Source: CAZDAW01 sp964503685 (GTDB lineage Bacteria; Chloroflexota; Anaerolineae; Anaerolineales; Anaerolineaceae). From it: a stretch of DNA of 7,304 nucleotides. The DNA lies in NCBI GenBank assembly GCA_964503685.1, contig CAZDAW010000138.1, positions 1 to 7,304 on the forward strand, given 5' to 3'. The notes beneath the pieces were generated by a model. The model was not told where the DNA came from, did not search any database, and was given only the letters and a program-made list of their open reading frames with translations. Shown one piece after another: positions 7,289-7,304 of this stretch; the first letter of the stretch is position 1, and the number at the start of each line of letters is the position of its first letter. A program made the translations under genes and the position numbers.

Positions 7289-7304
7289 GGTGTTGGTTTG
7301 CTTC

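Overview
The window is one tightly packed minus-strand gene cluster with essentially no non-coding DNA. Read in the direction of transcription (from 7304 down to 1) it holds four genes. They are a large cytoplasmic PAS/GAF sensor protein with a C-terminal HD-GYP cyclic-di-GMP phosphodiesterase domain (7276-3911), an S9 prolyl-oligopeptidase-type serine peptidase with a seven-bladed propeller (3901-2057), a creatininase-family metal amidohydrolase with an unusual extra N-terminal half (2060-906), and a C45 / acyl-CoA:6-aminopenicillanate acyltransferase-like Ntn hydrolase (909 to beyond position 1, truncated by the window edge). The last gene is not closed inside the window; it was found by translating the minus strand from the ATG at 909, which stays open for 303 codons to the edge.

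The junctions indicate one transcript. The sensor stop and the peptidase start are 9 bases apart. The peptidase/amidohydrolase and amidohydrolase/C45 junctions are both 4-base ATGA overlaps, so the three hydrolases are probably translationally coupled. No promoter or terminator was recognised; the promoter probably lies upstream of 7304 and the terminator beyond position 1.

All three downstream products are predicted to cut amide bonds: a serine peptidase for short peptides, a di-metal amidohydrolase for linear or cyclic amides, and an N-terminal-cysteine amidase/acyltransferase. None has a visible signal peptide or membrane segment in the part seen. The simplest reading is a cytoplasmic route for breaking down or processing a small amide, peptide or N-acyl amino compound. 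It is linked, at least by position, to a soluble sensor that would lower c-di-GMP. The substrate cannot be read from the sequence.

Organism: a bacterium with mid-range GC. Very large soluble multi-PAS/GAF/HD-GYP proteins next to S9, C45 and creatininase-family genes would fit Chloroflexota (Anaerolineae-like), but this is a low-confidence impression from gene style with no phylogenetic marker in the window. There are no RNA genes, mobile elements, CRISPR arrays or DNA-level repeats that I could recognise.
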